Assembly: GCF_003977685.1 (NCBI RefSeq)
Contig: NZ_RYZH01000002.1
Span: 62,001 to 126,000, forward strand
Reading direction: 5' to 3'
DNA from: Tautonia sociabilis
Lineage (GTDB): Bacteria > Planctomycetota > Planctomycetia > Isosphaerales > Isosphaeraceae
DNA length: 64,000 bases
This document shows, piece by piece, positions 25,234 through 36,806 of the stretch. A model generated the notes under the pieces. The model did not search any database and was not told the origin of the DNA. It was given only the letters and a program-made list of their open reading frames with translations. Position 1 is the first letter of the stretch, and every line of letters starts with the position of its first letter. The translations under genes and the position numbers were made by a program.

Positions 25234-28200
25234 TCAATGAGCCGTGCCAGGCGGGGAGTCGTCCGCTCGCGGGCCGGGCGGCACGAACCAGTGATAGATC
25301 GCCGGCACGACCAGCAGGGTCAGGAGCGTCGAGGAGATGAGGCCTCCGATGACCACCGTGGCGAGCGGGCGCTGGACCTCCGCCCCGGCGCTGGTCGCCA
25401 GCGCCATGGGCAGGAAGCCCAGGCTCGCCACCAGGGCCGTCGTCAGCACCGGCCGCAGCCGGACCCGCCCGGCCTGGAAGGCCGCCTCGTTGGGCCCCGA
25501 GCCCTGCTCGCGGACGTGCTCGGCGTAGCTGACCAGCACCAGGCCGTTCAGGACGGCCACGCCGAACAGGGCGATGAACCCGACCCCGGCGGAGATCGAG
25601 AACGGCATGCCGCGCAGCGCCAGGGCGAAGATGCCGCCGATCGCGGCCATCGGCACGGCCAGGTAGATCAGCGCCGCCAGCCGCGCCGAGTTGAACGTCG
25701 AGTAGAGCAGGATGAAGATCAGCCCCAGGGCCAGCGGCACCACGACCGCCAGCCGCCGCGAGGCCGAGATCAGGTTCTCGAACTGGCCGCCCCAGTGCAG
25801 CGAGTAGCCGGGGGGCAGGTCCACCTCCTCCGCGATGCGACGCTGCGCCTCGGCGACGAAGGTGGCCACGTCGCGGCCGCGCACGTTGCACTCGATCAGC
25901 TGGCGGCGGCGGATCTTCTGGCGGAAGATCTGCAGCGGCCCCTGCTCGATGGTCAGCGAGGCCAGCTGCTCCAGGGGGATCTGCCGGCCCCGGGGGTCGG
26001 CCACCTTGATGCGGCGCAGGGCCTCCAGGTCCTGGCGCACGTCGGCGGGGAAGCGGACTTGCAGCGCGAAGCGCCGCTGGCCCTCGAAGACCTGGCCGAC
26101 GACCTTGCCGCCGATGGCACCCACGGCGTCGAGCACGTCGGAGGCGTTGACCCCGTAGCGGGCGATGGCGTCGCGGTCGACGTCCACCCGCAGCACCGGG
26201 AGCCCGGCGATCTGCTGCGCCTTGGCCTCGGCGGCGCCGGGGATCGCCTGGAGCACGGCGACAATCTCGTCGCCCTTCCGCTTGAGCAGATCCAGGTCGT
26301 CGCCGTAGAGGCTGATGCCCAGGTCGGAGCGCACGCCCGCGACCAGCTCCTGCACCCGCAGCTCGATCGGCTGCGAGTAGCTGAAGACGTTCCCCGGCAC
26401 GACGGCGTTCAGCAGCTCGTCGAAGGCCATGACCAGCCGGTCCTTCGGGTTGAAGAGGTTCCGCTCGCCGAACTCGGCGAAGATCTCCTCGGCCCGCCGT
26501 CCCAGCTCGTCCGGGTCCCGGCTCCCGAGCACCCCCTGCATGACCCGGGCCAGGCTCTCGGGGCTCTCCAGGGTCGTCCATGCCTCCTCCGGGCGGAGCA
26601 TCACGATGATGTCGCTGATCTCCACGCCCATCGGGTCGGTGGCGATCTCCGCCCGGCCGGTCCGCGAGACGACGGTCTCGACCTCGGGGAAGGCCTTGAG
26701 CACCCGCTCGATCCGCGTGGTGTCGGCGATCGACTTCTCCAGCGACACGCTCGGCAGCCGCCACGCCTGCAGGGCGACGGCCCCCTCGTCGAGCTTGGGC
26801 ATGAACTCCGCGCCCAGGTCCTTGGCGACCCAGAGGCTCGCGAGGAAGATCGCGACGGCCGTGGCGAAGGTCAGCACCGGGTGGAGGAGGACACGGCGCA
26901 GGACCGGCTGGTAGATCGCCCCGGCCCAGCGGACCAGGAAGACCTCCTTCTCCTGCACCGGACCGCCGAGGAAGACGGCCGTCAGGGCCAGGCCGAGCAG
27001 GGCGGCGGGCATGACCAGCAGGAGGATCAATTCCTCGGTCGGCAGATGCTTTCGCAACAGCGTCAAGACCTCGAGCGGGCGGCCGAGGCCCGAAATGGGG
27101 ACCCCGAGGTTCCAGAGGACCAGGCCCAGCGGCAGGCCGACCGAGACCGCGGCGATCGCAAGCGACGTGAGCACGCGGTGCCGCCGGCACCAGCCGAGGG
27201 CCGGACTGATCGGGTCGTGCGGCCGCCGCAGGGCCAGCGACGCGAGCACGGGCATGAGCGTCAGCGACAGGACCATCGACCCGAACAGGGCGAAGATGAC
27301 GGTGAGCGCCATCGGGCGGAACAGCTTGCCCTCCATGCCCTGCAGCGCCAGGATCGGCAGGTAGACGATGGCGATGATCAGCTCGCCGAACATCGTGGGC
27401 TTGCGCACCTCGATCGCCGCGTCCCGCACCACGTCGAGCAGCGGGCGATCCTCATCCTCCGGGGGGCCGTGGCCGGAGAGCCGCCGCACGCAGTTCTCGA
27501 TCATGATCACCGAGCTGTCGACGACCAGGCCGAAGTCGATGGCGCCCAGGCTCATCAGGCTGCCGGCGATGCCCCAGTAGACCATGTTGTCGATGGCGAA
27601 GAACATCGCCAGCGGGATGGCGAAGGCCACCACCAGGCCGGCCCGCAGGTTGCCCAGCAGCAGGAACAGCACGACGATGACGAGCAGGCCGCCCTCCGAG
27701 AGGTTCTTCAGCACCGTCATGATTGTCCGGCGCACCAGGTCGGTGCGGTCGTAGAACACCTCGATCGTCACCCCCGGCGGCAGGCTCGGCCCGATCCGCT
27801 CGAGCTCCGCCTTGACCCGCTCGGCGACCACGCGGGCGTTCTCGCCCATGAGCATCATGCAGATGCCGGTGACGGCCTCGCCGCGGCCGTCGCGCGTGAC
27901 GGCCCCCTGGCGGAGCATCGGGGCGAAGCGGACCTCGGCCACGTCGCGGACGTGGATCGGCGTGCCGTCCTCCCGGCTGGCCAGGACGACGTCGCCGAGC
28001 TCGTCGAGCGACTTGATCAGCCCCTGGCCGCGGACGATCCGCTGCTCGTCGTAGTGGACGATGTAGCCGCCGCCCTCGTTGGCGTTGTTGCGGCGCAGGG
28101 CCTCGAACACCCGGTCCATCGCGATGCCGTAGTTGAGCAGCCGCTCCGGGTCGACCTGGACCTCGTAGGTCTTCAGCTCGCCGCCGAAGCTGTTGACCTC

Positions 28201-28722
28201 CACCAGGCCCGGCACCGTCTTGAGCTGATAGCCGACGTACCAGTCGAGGACGGTGCGCAGCTCCATCAGCGAGTAGCCCTCGCCGCGGACCTCGAACTGG
28301 AAGATCTCGCCCAGGCCGCTGGAGATCGGGGCCATCTCGGGCTCGCCGTAGCCGGGCGGGATCGCGTCGCGTGCCTGCGACAGCCGCTCCAGGACGAGCG
28401 ACCGGGCCCAGTAGATGTCGACCCCCTCCTCGAAGATGACCGTGACGGCCGACAGGCCGATGCGGGAGACCGAGCGGATCTCCTCGACCCGCGGCAGGCC
28501 GCTCATCGCGGTCTCGACCGGGAAGGTGATGTATTGCTCCACTTCCAGGGGGCCGAGCGCAGGGGCGTTGGTCAGGACCTGGACCTGGATGTTGGTCAGG
28601 TCGGGCACCGCGTCGATCGGCAGCCGCAGGACCGAATAGATCCCGGAGCCGATGAGGATGGCGGTGAAGACCAGGATCAGGAAGCGATTGTGCAGCGAGA
28701 ACTCGATGATCTTGTTGAGCAT
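25234..28722 (-). CDS. Heavy-metal RND efflux pump (CzcA/CusA family), planctomycete type 1
   Basis: The protein has 1162 residues, about 100 longer than most CzcA proteins; the extra length is in the middle, between TM helices 6 and 7 (LILLLVMPAALLGLALTAVFL region), where additional hydrophobic segments occur. The proton-relay helix reads IDFGLVVDSSVIMIENC, with two Asp residues in the HME-RND spacing but DSS instead of the common DGA. Periplasmic docking and pore regions (VFSYSQPIELRVQELVAGVRSDLGI) and the C-terminal TM block are complete. It exports metal ions from periplasm or cytosol through an outer-membrane duct. The gene follows its adaptor by 58 bases, and the order is TolC, mini-protein, adaptor, pump. 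The metal cannot be inferred safely. Confidence 0.92.
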   Translation of the reverse strand: MLNKIIEFSLHNRFLILVFTAILIGSGIYSVLRLPIDAVPDLTNIQVQVLTNAPALGPLEVEQYITFPVETAMSGLPRVEEIRSVSRIGLSAVTVIFEEGVDIYWARSLVLERLSQARDAIPPGYGEPEMAPISSGLGEIFQFEVRGEGYSLMELRTVLDWYVGYQLKTVPGLVEVNSFGGELKTYEVQVDPERLLNYGIAMDRVFEALRRNNANEGGGYIVHYDEQRIVRGQGLIKSLDELGDVVLASREDGTPIHVRDVAEVRFAPMLRQGAVTRDGRGEAVTGICMMLMGENARVVAERVKAELERIGPSLPPGVTIEVFYDRTDLVRRTIMTVLKNLSEGGLLVIVVLFLLLGNLRAGLVVAFAIPLAMFFAIDNMVYWGIAGSLMSLGAIDFGLVVDSSVIMIENCVRRLSGHGPPEDEDRPLLDVVRDAAIEVRKPTMFGELIIAIVYLPILALQGMEGKLFRPMALTVIFALFGSMVLSLTLMPVLASLALRRPHDPISPALGWCRRHRVLTSLAIAAVSVGLPLGLVLWNLGVPISGLGRPLEVLTLLRKHLPTEELILLLVMPAALLGLALTAVFLGGPVQEKEVFLVRWAGAIYQPVLRRVLLHPVLTFATAVAIFLASLWVAKDLGAEFMPKLDEGAVALQAWRLPSVSLEKSIADTTRIERVLKAFPEVETVVSRTGRAEIATDPMGVEISDIIVMLRPEEAWTTLESPESLARVMQGVLGSRDPDELGRRAEEIFAEFGERNLFNPKDRLVMAFDELLNAVVPGNVFSYSQPIELRVQELVAGVRSDLGISLYGDDLDLLKRKGDEIVAVLQAIPGAAEAKAQQIAGLPVLRVDVDRDAIARYGVNASDVLDAVGAIGGKVVGQVFEGQRRFALQVRFPADVRQDLEALRRIKVADPRGRQIPLEQLASLTIEQGPLQIFRQKIRRRQLIECNVRGRDVATFVAEAQRRIAEEVDLPPGYSLHWGGQFENLISASRRLAVVVPLALGLIFILLYSTFNSARLAALIYLAVPMAAIGGIFALALRGMPFSISAGVGFIALFGVAVLNGLVLVSYAEHVREQGSGPNEAAFQAGRVRLRPVLTTALVASLGFLPMALATSAGAEVQRPLATVVIGGLISSTLLTLLVVPAIYHWFVPPGPRADDSPPGTAH

Positions 28723-28780
28723 GGATGGGCCTTTCGGGGGAGTGAAATCGGGCCGGACCGACGACCTCGCAGGGACGCCG

Positions 28781-30355
28781 TCAGTGGGAATGCCCCCCCT
28801 CGGCCAGCTCGCCGCGCATCATCTCGGCCTTCAGCGCGAAGGTGCCGCGGATGGCGATGGGCTCTCCGCCTTCGAGCCCCTCGGTGACCTCGACCACGTC
28901 CGCTCCCTCGCGCCCCACGGCCACGTCCCGCCGCACGAATTCCTCCTCCGCCTCCTGGACGAAGACGAAGGTCTCTCCCTCGTCGGCCTGGATGGCCGAC
29001 TTCGGCACCTGCACGATGTCCGCGGCCGTGCCGGTCGGCAGCTCGACCTCCACGAACATGCCGGGCTTCAAGACCCGATCGGGGTTCTCGGCCGCGGCCA
29101 TCATCCGCACGGTGCGGGTCTCCGCGTCCACGACGTCCCCCGCGTAGAAGACCGTCGCCTCGAAAAGCCGGTCGGGGTAGGAGCTGGACCGCAATCGAAT
29201 CGTCCGGCCCTGCAGCCCCTCCAGGTACGGGAGGTCCTTCTCGTAGACGTCGGCCTGGACCCAGACGGTGGAGAGGTCGGTCAGGTCGAAGAGCTTCGTG
29301 TCGGGCCCCACCCGTTCGTCCCGGACGACGTCCTTGGCGATGATCGTGCCGTCGAACGGGGCGGCGATCGCGTAGTGGGCCACCTCCTCGCCCTGACCGA
29401 TCGGATCCACCCCGTCCACCCCCTCCTTGTCGTAGCCGAGGATGTAGAGCGTCGAGCTGGCGGTCCCCTCGGCCACCTGCGCCGCCTCGAGGGCCTGCTT
29501 GGCCTGGATCAGCTCCTGCTCGATCGTGAACCTGGCCTGCTCCTTCAGCGCGCCGAACGTGGCCTGGGCGGCCTCGAAGTCGGCCTTGGTCTTGATGTAC
29601 TGCTGCTCGCTGATGACCCGCTTCTGCTCGTAGAGGTTCCGGTCCCGCTCGAATTCGGCGCGGGCCTGGTGCAGCCTCGCGTAGGCCGAGACCAGCTGCT
29701 CGCGATACGCGCCCATCGGCCGGTCCTGGAATCGCTCGGCGATCTGCTGCGGGGCGATGCCCTGTTCCAGGGCCTCGATCAGCCCCCGGGTGTTCTCGGC
29801 GATCGTCTGCTTCCAGTCGAGGTTCACCTGGGCGATCCGGACGTCGAGCCGGGCCTGCACCAGCGCGAGCTTCGCCTCGCCGACCCTCATGCTGTCGATG
29901 ACCGCCAGGACGTCGCCGGACTGCACGCGGTCCCCGTAGCGGACGCGCACCTCGTGGACGGTCCCCTCGACCAGCGAGTAGATGTGGGCCAGCCGGTCCT
30001 CGTTGGGAGTGACGTTGCCGGTGACCCACTTCGTCAGGGTGAGCGTGTCGCGGCGCGCCGGGGCGACCTCGATCCCGGCGCCCTCCCACTTCTCCCTGGG
30101 CATGTCGACCACGCCGGGTGCATGTTCCTCGCGCTCTTCTTCGCCCCCGGCATGCCCGTGCTCGTCGGGCGGGGCGGCGCCCCGGTTGCCCTCGGCCTCG
30201 GGCCGAGTCGAGGCGGCTGGCCGCAGGAGCCCTCCGGCCGCATACATCGCCCCGGCCCCGGCGATGGCCCCGGTCAGGAGCACGAGCGCGAGCTTCAGCG
30301 GCGGACGGGCGCGAGGTTTCGGGACCTGAGTTCCTGTCTCGGGAGTCGGGCGCAT
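28781..30355 (-). CDS. RND periplasmic adaptor (CzcB/HlyD family), type 1
   Basis: The protein has 524 residues. The start at ATG 30355 is chosen because it precedes the membrane anchor (LALVLLTGAIAGAGAMYA); a longer frame upstream is out of character. A His/Glu-rich segment (DEHGHAGGEEEREEHAPG) follows the anchor and may bind metal. The adaptor core has paired lipoyl halves (VEGTVHEVRVRYGDRVQSGD and YAIAAPFDGTIIAKDVVRDE), a long helical hairpin and a beta-barrel (VWVQADVYEKDLPYLEG). It ends in a metal-binding GGHSH tail. It links the pump at 25234-28722 to the outer-membrane factor at 30952-32511. Confidence 0.9.
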   Translation of the reverse strand: MRPTPETGTQVPKPRARPPLKLALVLLTGAIAGAGAMYAAGGLLRPAASTRPEAEGNRGAAPPDEHGHAGGEEEREEHAPGVVDMPREKWEGAGIEVAPARRDTLTLTKWVTGNVTPNEDRLAHIYSLVEGTVHEVRVRYGDRVQSGDVLAVIDSMRVGEAKLALVQARLDVRIAQVNLDWKQTIAENTRGLIEALEQGIAPQQIAERFQDRPMGAYREQLVSAYARLHQARAEFERDRNLYEQKRVISEQQYIKTKADFEAAQATFGALKEQARFTIEQELIQAKQALEAAQVAEGTASSTLYILGYDKEGVDGVDPIGQGEEVAHYAIAAPFDGTIIAKDVVRDERVGPDTKLFDLTDLSTVWVQADVYEKDLPYLEGLQGRTIRLRSSSYPDRLFEATVFYAGDVVDAETRTVRMMAAAENPDRVLKPGMFVEVELPTGTAADIVQVPKSAIQADEGETFVFVQEAEEEFVRRDVAVGREGADVVEVTEGLEGGEPIAIRGTFALKAEMMRGELAEGGHSH

Positions 30356-30472
30356 AATCGGGCCACCGTTCGGAAGGGAGGGCGATGCGGGAAGGGGACG
30401 CGGCGCGCAGCGTGTTCGAGCGGGGCGCACGGCTTGGCGTGGGCCCGCCCGAGGAGCGTGGGAGGGGAAGTG

Positions 30473-30847
30473 TCAGATCAGGAGGGACTGATTGGATATG
30501 CAGATCGCGCGGCCGGTGGCGGGGCCGCGCGAGAGGACGAGCGGTGAAGGGATTCGCCCGGTGGTCGCCAGCAGCCATGACGAGTTCGGCGTGGAGCACA
30601 TGACCACGGCGTCAGCATACGCCGCGTGCGCCTGCTGCTTGGTCGCCCGATCGGAGGTGGCCCCCTGGCAGATGCAGCCGTGGGCCGATTCCGGGTCGGA
30701 GTGGGACGGTTCGGGGTGATCGGGACATGCGGCGAGCTGGGCGTGGCCATGTCCGGGACAGGGGGCCTCTGCCTGTGCCGTCCGGCACAAGATCGGATCG
30801 ACCACGAGCAGGCCGACGACGGCGAGGATGATCCCTGTCCGGAACAT
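30473..30847 (-). CDS. Small secreted His/Cys-rich protein of RND operon 1
   Basis: The protein has 124 residues. The start chosen is ATG 30847 (MFRTGIILAVVGLLVVDPIL, a signal peptide); an ATG at 30886 would put charged residues before it. The mature part is rich in His, Cys and Pro (CPGHGHAQLAACPDHPEPSH, then HGCICQG) and ends with a hydrophobic segment and LLI. It occupies the gap between the outer-membrane factor and the adaptor. Mini-proteins of similar size and composition stand at the head of the other RND operons in the window (19629, 38560, 49595). A periplasmic metal buffer or sensor role is likely but unproven. Confidence 0.6.
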   Translation of the reverse strand: MFRTGIILAVVGLLVVDPILCRTAQAEAPCPGHGHAQLAACPDHPEPSHSDPESAHGCICQGATSDRATKQQAHAAYADAVVMCSTPNSSWLLATTGRIPSPLVLSRGPATGRAICISNQSLLI

Positions 30848-30951
30848 GGCAGATCCACCGGGAGATGAACTCGGCATCTGTCCCATCCTAGTTTAACGCA
30901 GGCCCCCGCGACAACCCATGACCCCGCACGGCCTGCACGGCGGTGGTGCGT

Positions 30952-32511
30952 TCACGGTAGGAGCCTTCGGCCCACGGCCGTGTTGAGCTGGAGCATGACG
31001 CGGCGGTGCCGGACGAGCGTGTCGCGGTACTGCCGCGAGACCTCGTTGAAGTTCCGCTGGGCTTCCAGGAAGGCGATCTGGCCCTCCTCGCCGGCCTTGT
31101 AGAGGTCGAGGCTCGCCTCGAGGTTCTGGCGGGCCTTGGGGAGGACATCCTGTTCGAGGCGCCGTACGGAGGACAGAGAGACGGCGTAGGCCCGCTCGGC
31201 GCGCTGGACCTCGGTGATCACCCGGCGCTCCAGGTCGGCCAGCTGGATCTTCGTCTGCACGACCGTGTGGCGTGCCCGCTGGATGTTCCCCTGGTTGCGG
31301 TTGTAGACCGGCAGGGGGATCGTCGCGCCGATGGCCCAGGAGGTGTGCGTCCCCGTCCCCCCTCGCTGCTCCTGGAAGGTGTAGGGCTGATAGAACAGGA
31401 AGACGTCCTCGAAGCGGTTGGCCCGCTGCAGTCGCACGTTGGCGCCGGCGCGCTGGATGCCGATCCGGTACGCCGCCAGGTCCGGGCGGACGGCCAGGGC
31501 CATGCCGATCAACTCCTCGACCGGCGGGATGGGCGGATCCGGCGCGCGGAGCACGCCGGTAACCTCGAGCGTCGTCGCCGCGTCGGGCGGGAGGTACAGC
31601 ACCGTGGCCAGCGTCCGCTTGGCGTCGAGCAGCGTCTCCTCGGTCTCGACCAGTGCGATGCTCGTGCTGTCGAGCAGGACCTCGACGCGGTTGACGTCGG
31701 CCGGGGTCGCTGCCCCCTGATCGAGCAGGGCCCGGGTCGCCTCGACGAGGCCCCCGAGCGCCTCGTTGCTGTAGCGCAAGTAGCGCAGGGTCTCGCGGGC
31801 GGCCAGGACGTCGACCCAGGCGGTGTAGAGGTTGTCGATCTGGAGCCGCACGGCATCCTGATACTGCGCCTCGACGACGTTCTTGGCCAGGACGGCGACC
31901 TCGCGCCGGCGCTTCCACTTGCCGTTCCAGTCGATCGGGTGGGTGATATTGACGTCGTACTGGGTGGGCCCCGCCTCTTCCGCGAAGGGGCCGCCGTAGG
32001 GGATCAGCTGCGAGTCGAAGAACAGCAGGGGGTTGGCCCAGAGCCCGGCGGTGATGACGTCGGCCTGGGCCTTGGGGATCTCCATCGCCTTGGCGCGGAG
32101 GTCGGTGTTGGCCTGCAAGAGCCGGGCGATCGCCTGATCCAGCGTCAGGCCCCCCGGGGGGCCTGCGGCCTCCGGCCCGGTCGGCACCTCGAGCCGGCCG
32201 TAGAGCGGCAGCTCCGGCACGGGGATGGAGGGGACCGGGCCGATCCCGAGCTCGGCCGGGGCCCCGAACGGCTGGCCCGGCCGGGTGATTCCCTGGGGCA
32301 CGCGCGGGAAGCCCGGCCCGGGGCCGGTCCCGATGACGCCCCCTCCGGCCCCCGGCCCCTGGCCGGGCGTGCCCCCGTCGGAGCCGGGAGAGGCGCCGAG
32401 GGTCGACTCTCCCGAGCCCGGGCCGGACAGGTCCGGGACCTGGGCGTGCGCCTGCGGGGTGCCGATGCCGACGGCGATCGCGATACCAAGAAAGACGACG
32501 TGCCGGGTCAT
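30952..32511 (-). CDS. Outer-membrane factor of RND operon 1 (TolC/CzcC family)
   Basis: The protein has 519 residues from ATG 32511, with signal peptide VVFLGIAIAVGIGTPQAHAQ. The next roughly 100 residues are a Gly/Pro-rich linker (GSGESTLGASPGSDGGTPGQ) that is unusual for the family, then the OEP fold begins with LTLDQAIARLLQANTDLRAK. Typical features are IPLPVYNRNQGNIQRARH and a final coiled region. It is the only outer-membrane factor for the two native RND systems in 25-39 kb, so it may serve both. It is divergent from the Cys-repeat lipoprotein at 32846. Confidence 0.88.
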   Translation of the reverse strand: MTRHVVFLGIAIAVGIGTPQAHAQVPDLSGPGSGESTLGASPGSDGGTPGQGPGAGGGVIGTGPGPGFPRVPQGITRPGQPFGAPAELGIGPVPSIPVPELPLYGRLEVPTGPEAAGPPGGLTLDQAIARLLQANTDLRAKAMEIPKAQADVITAGLWANPLLFFDSQLIPYGGPFAEEAGPTQYDVNITHPIDWNGKWKRRREVAVLAKNVVEAQYQDAVRLQIDNLYTAWVDVLAARETLRYLRYSNEALGGLVEATRALLDQGAATPADVNRVEVLLDSTSIALVETEETLLDAKRTLATVLYLPPDAATTLEVTGVLRAPDPPIPPVEELIGMALAVRPDLAAYRIGIQRAGANVRLQRANRFEDVFLFYQPYTFQEQRGGTGTHTSWAIGATIPLPVYNRNQGNIQRARHTVVQTKIQLADLERRVITEVQRAERAYAVSLSSVRRLEQDVLPKARQNLEASLDLYKAGEEGQIAFLEAQRNFNEVSRQYRDTLVRHRRVMLQLNTAVGRRLLP

Positions 32512-32845
32512 GGTTCGAGCCTCCCTCCTGGGGCCGGGGCCGGGATCCTTCCCGCCCGTGCGTCCACGCACTCCGTACGCGGAACCTACCAAGCCATGAT
32601 CAGTTTTTCGGTTCGATGAACCGCGGGCATCAGGTTAATCGCATCCTGCGGGACCGGCGGCCTGAATGTGTCTGCGGCGCAAAATGTAGCGACGTTCGGG
32701 GGGGGGCGCTGGTTCGTCCTTGAGGTTGAAGCGGTCGCCCCCGGGGCCGTATAGTCGTGGCCGAGAGGGCGGGCCGGCGTGGCTCGCCGGTGTCGATGAG
32801 GTCGGCACCACGCGATGACGGCAAGGTCGATCGAAGGAGCGAGTC
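32512..32845. other. Divergent intergenic region of the RND cluster
   Basis: These 334 bases separate the outer-membrane factor gene (leftward) from the Cys-repeat lipoprotein gene (rightward). It presumably contains both promoters. A run of G residues (33 bases around 32699-32709) and a generally GC-rich content are seen. I find no RNA gene, long palindrome or additional ORF with protein character. Confidence 0.4.
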
Positions 32846-33205
32846 ATGGGACGGTTCATCTCCATCACGACGATCGGGATGGTGGTCGTGTCGATGGCAT
32901 TCCTCGGCGCGGGCTGCAGCCAGTCCTCCGCGCCGCCCACCCCGGCCGAGACGGCGTCGGTCGCAGGCGAGGACGCGGGGCTCTACTGCAAGGAGCACGG
33001 GGTGCCGGAGAAGTTCTGCACCCTCTGCCACGCGGAGCTCGCCAACACCCTTATGCTCTGCACAGAGCACGGCGGCATCCCGGAGGACATCTGCACCCTC
33101 TGCCACCCGGAGGCGGAAAAGAAGTACGACCTCGTGATGTGCCCGAAGGGGCACGGCCTGCCGCAGCACTTCTGCACCGAGTGTGCCCAGGAACCGGCGG
33201 CCTGA
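32846..33205 (+). CDS. Lipoprotein with CxEHG-x-PE-x-CTLCH metal-binding-like repeats
   Basis: The protein has 119 residues. The signal peptide ends at a lipobox (AFLGAGCSQ, Cys about residue 22). The mature part is three tandem units of about 28-30 residues: CKEHGVPEKFCTLCHAEL, CTEHGGIPEDICTLCHPE and CPKGHGLPQHFCTEC. Each unit has a Cys-x(2-3)-His plus a CxxC(H) pair, a layout suited to binding one Zn or Cu ion. The same repeat domain, almost identical at DNA level, is fused to the N-terminus of the periplasmic adaptor at 36807-38396. This gene points rightward while all pump genes point leftward. It is likely a periplasmic metal chaperone, as inferred from sequence and neighbours. Confidence 0.75.
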   Translation: MGRFISITTIGMVVVSMAFLGAGCSQSSAPPTPAETASVAGEDAGLYCKEHGVPEKFCTLCHAELANTLMLCTEHGGIPEDICTLCHPEAEKKYDLVMCPKGHGLPQHFCTECAQEPAA

Positions 33206-33261
33206 GGTCTTCGAACGGTTCCCCCTGAGTTGGCCGTCGTCGCCCGATCGAAATCCGTCGA

Positions 33262-33570
33262 TCATCGCTCCCCCCTCCGGCAATGGGCCGCCACGCCAAC
33301 CTCCGGGGCATGGCCCGCCCTCGGACTCGTGCCGCAGACGCAGGTACCAGACGGGACAGAGTGACGCTCAATCAGCCGTTCCAGGCTGTCTAGCCAACGC
33401 CCCAACGGCGACGCCGCGGGCTGCCCTGAAAGCCGCCGCATGCGGTCGATCCGTCGGGACAGCGCCGCCATCTCGCCCGGCGACGCGACCCCGCGCACGG
33501 CCACCCGGCGTGCATCGCGGGCCAACCCTCGCAGGGCCACGCTCATCGACTCCTGACCAAACCTCATCAT
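33262..33570 (-). CDS. Small basic helical protein downstream of RND pump 2
   Basis: The protein has 102 residues. Start at ATG 33570 is supported by GAGGAGGG upstream; an ATG at 33600 overlapping the pump stop is an alternative. It is Arg-rich and helical (SVALRGLARDARRVAVRGVA, then MAALSRRIDRMRRLSG) and ends with a Cys/His stretch (SGTCVCGTSPRAGHAPE). There is no signal peptide or membrane segment. I do not recognise the family. Its place immediately after the pump gene suggests membership of operon 2. Confidence 0.55.
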   Translation of the reverse strand: MMRFGQESMSVALRGLARDARRVAVRGVASPGEMAALSRRIDRMRRLSGQPAASPLGRWLDSLERLIERHSVPSGTCVCGTSPRAGHAPEVGVAAHCRRGER

Positions 33571-33596
33571 CGTGCCCTCCTCAGCGGGTCGAGCCT

Positions 33597-36779
<3,183 letters not shown>

Positions 36780-36806
36780 GTGCGTGGCTCCTCCATGGCG
36801 ACGGGG

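Noticed and set aside
25237-28887. 1216-codon + strand frame opposite RND pump 1
   Set aside because: It is antisense to a clear RND gene, with a His/Asp/Gln-rich composition typical of the complementary strand of GC-rich coding DNA.
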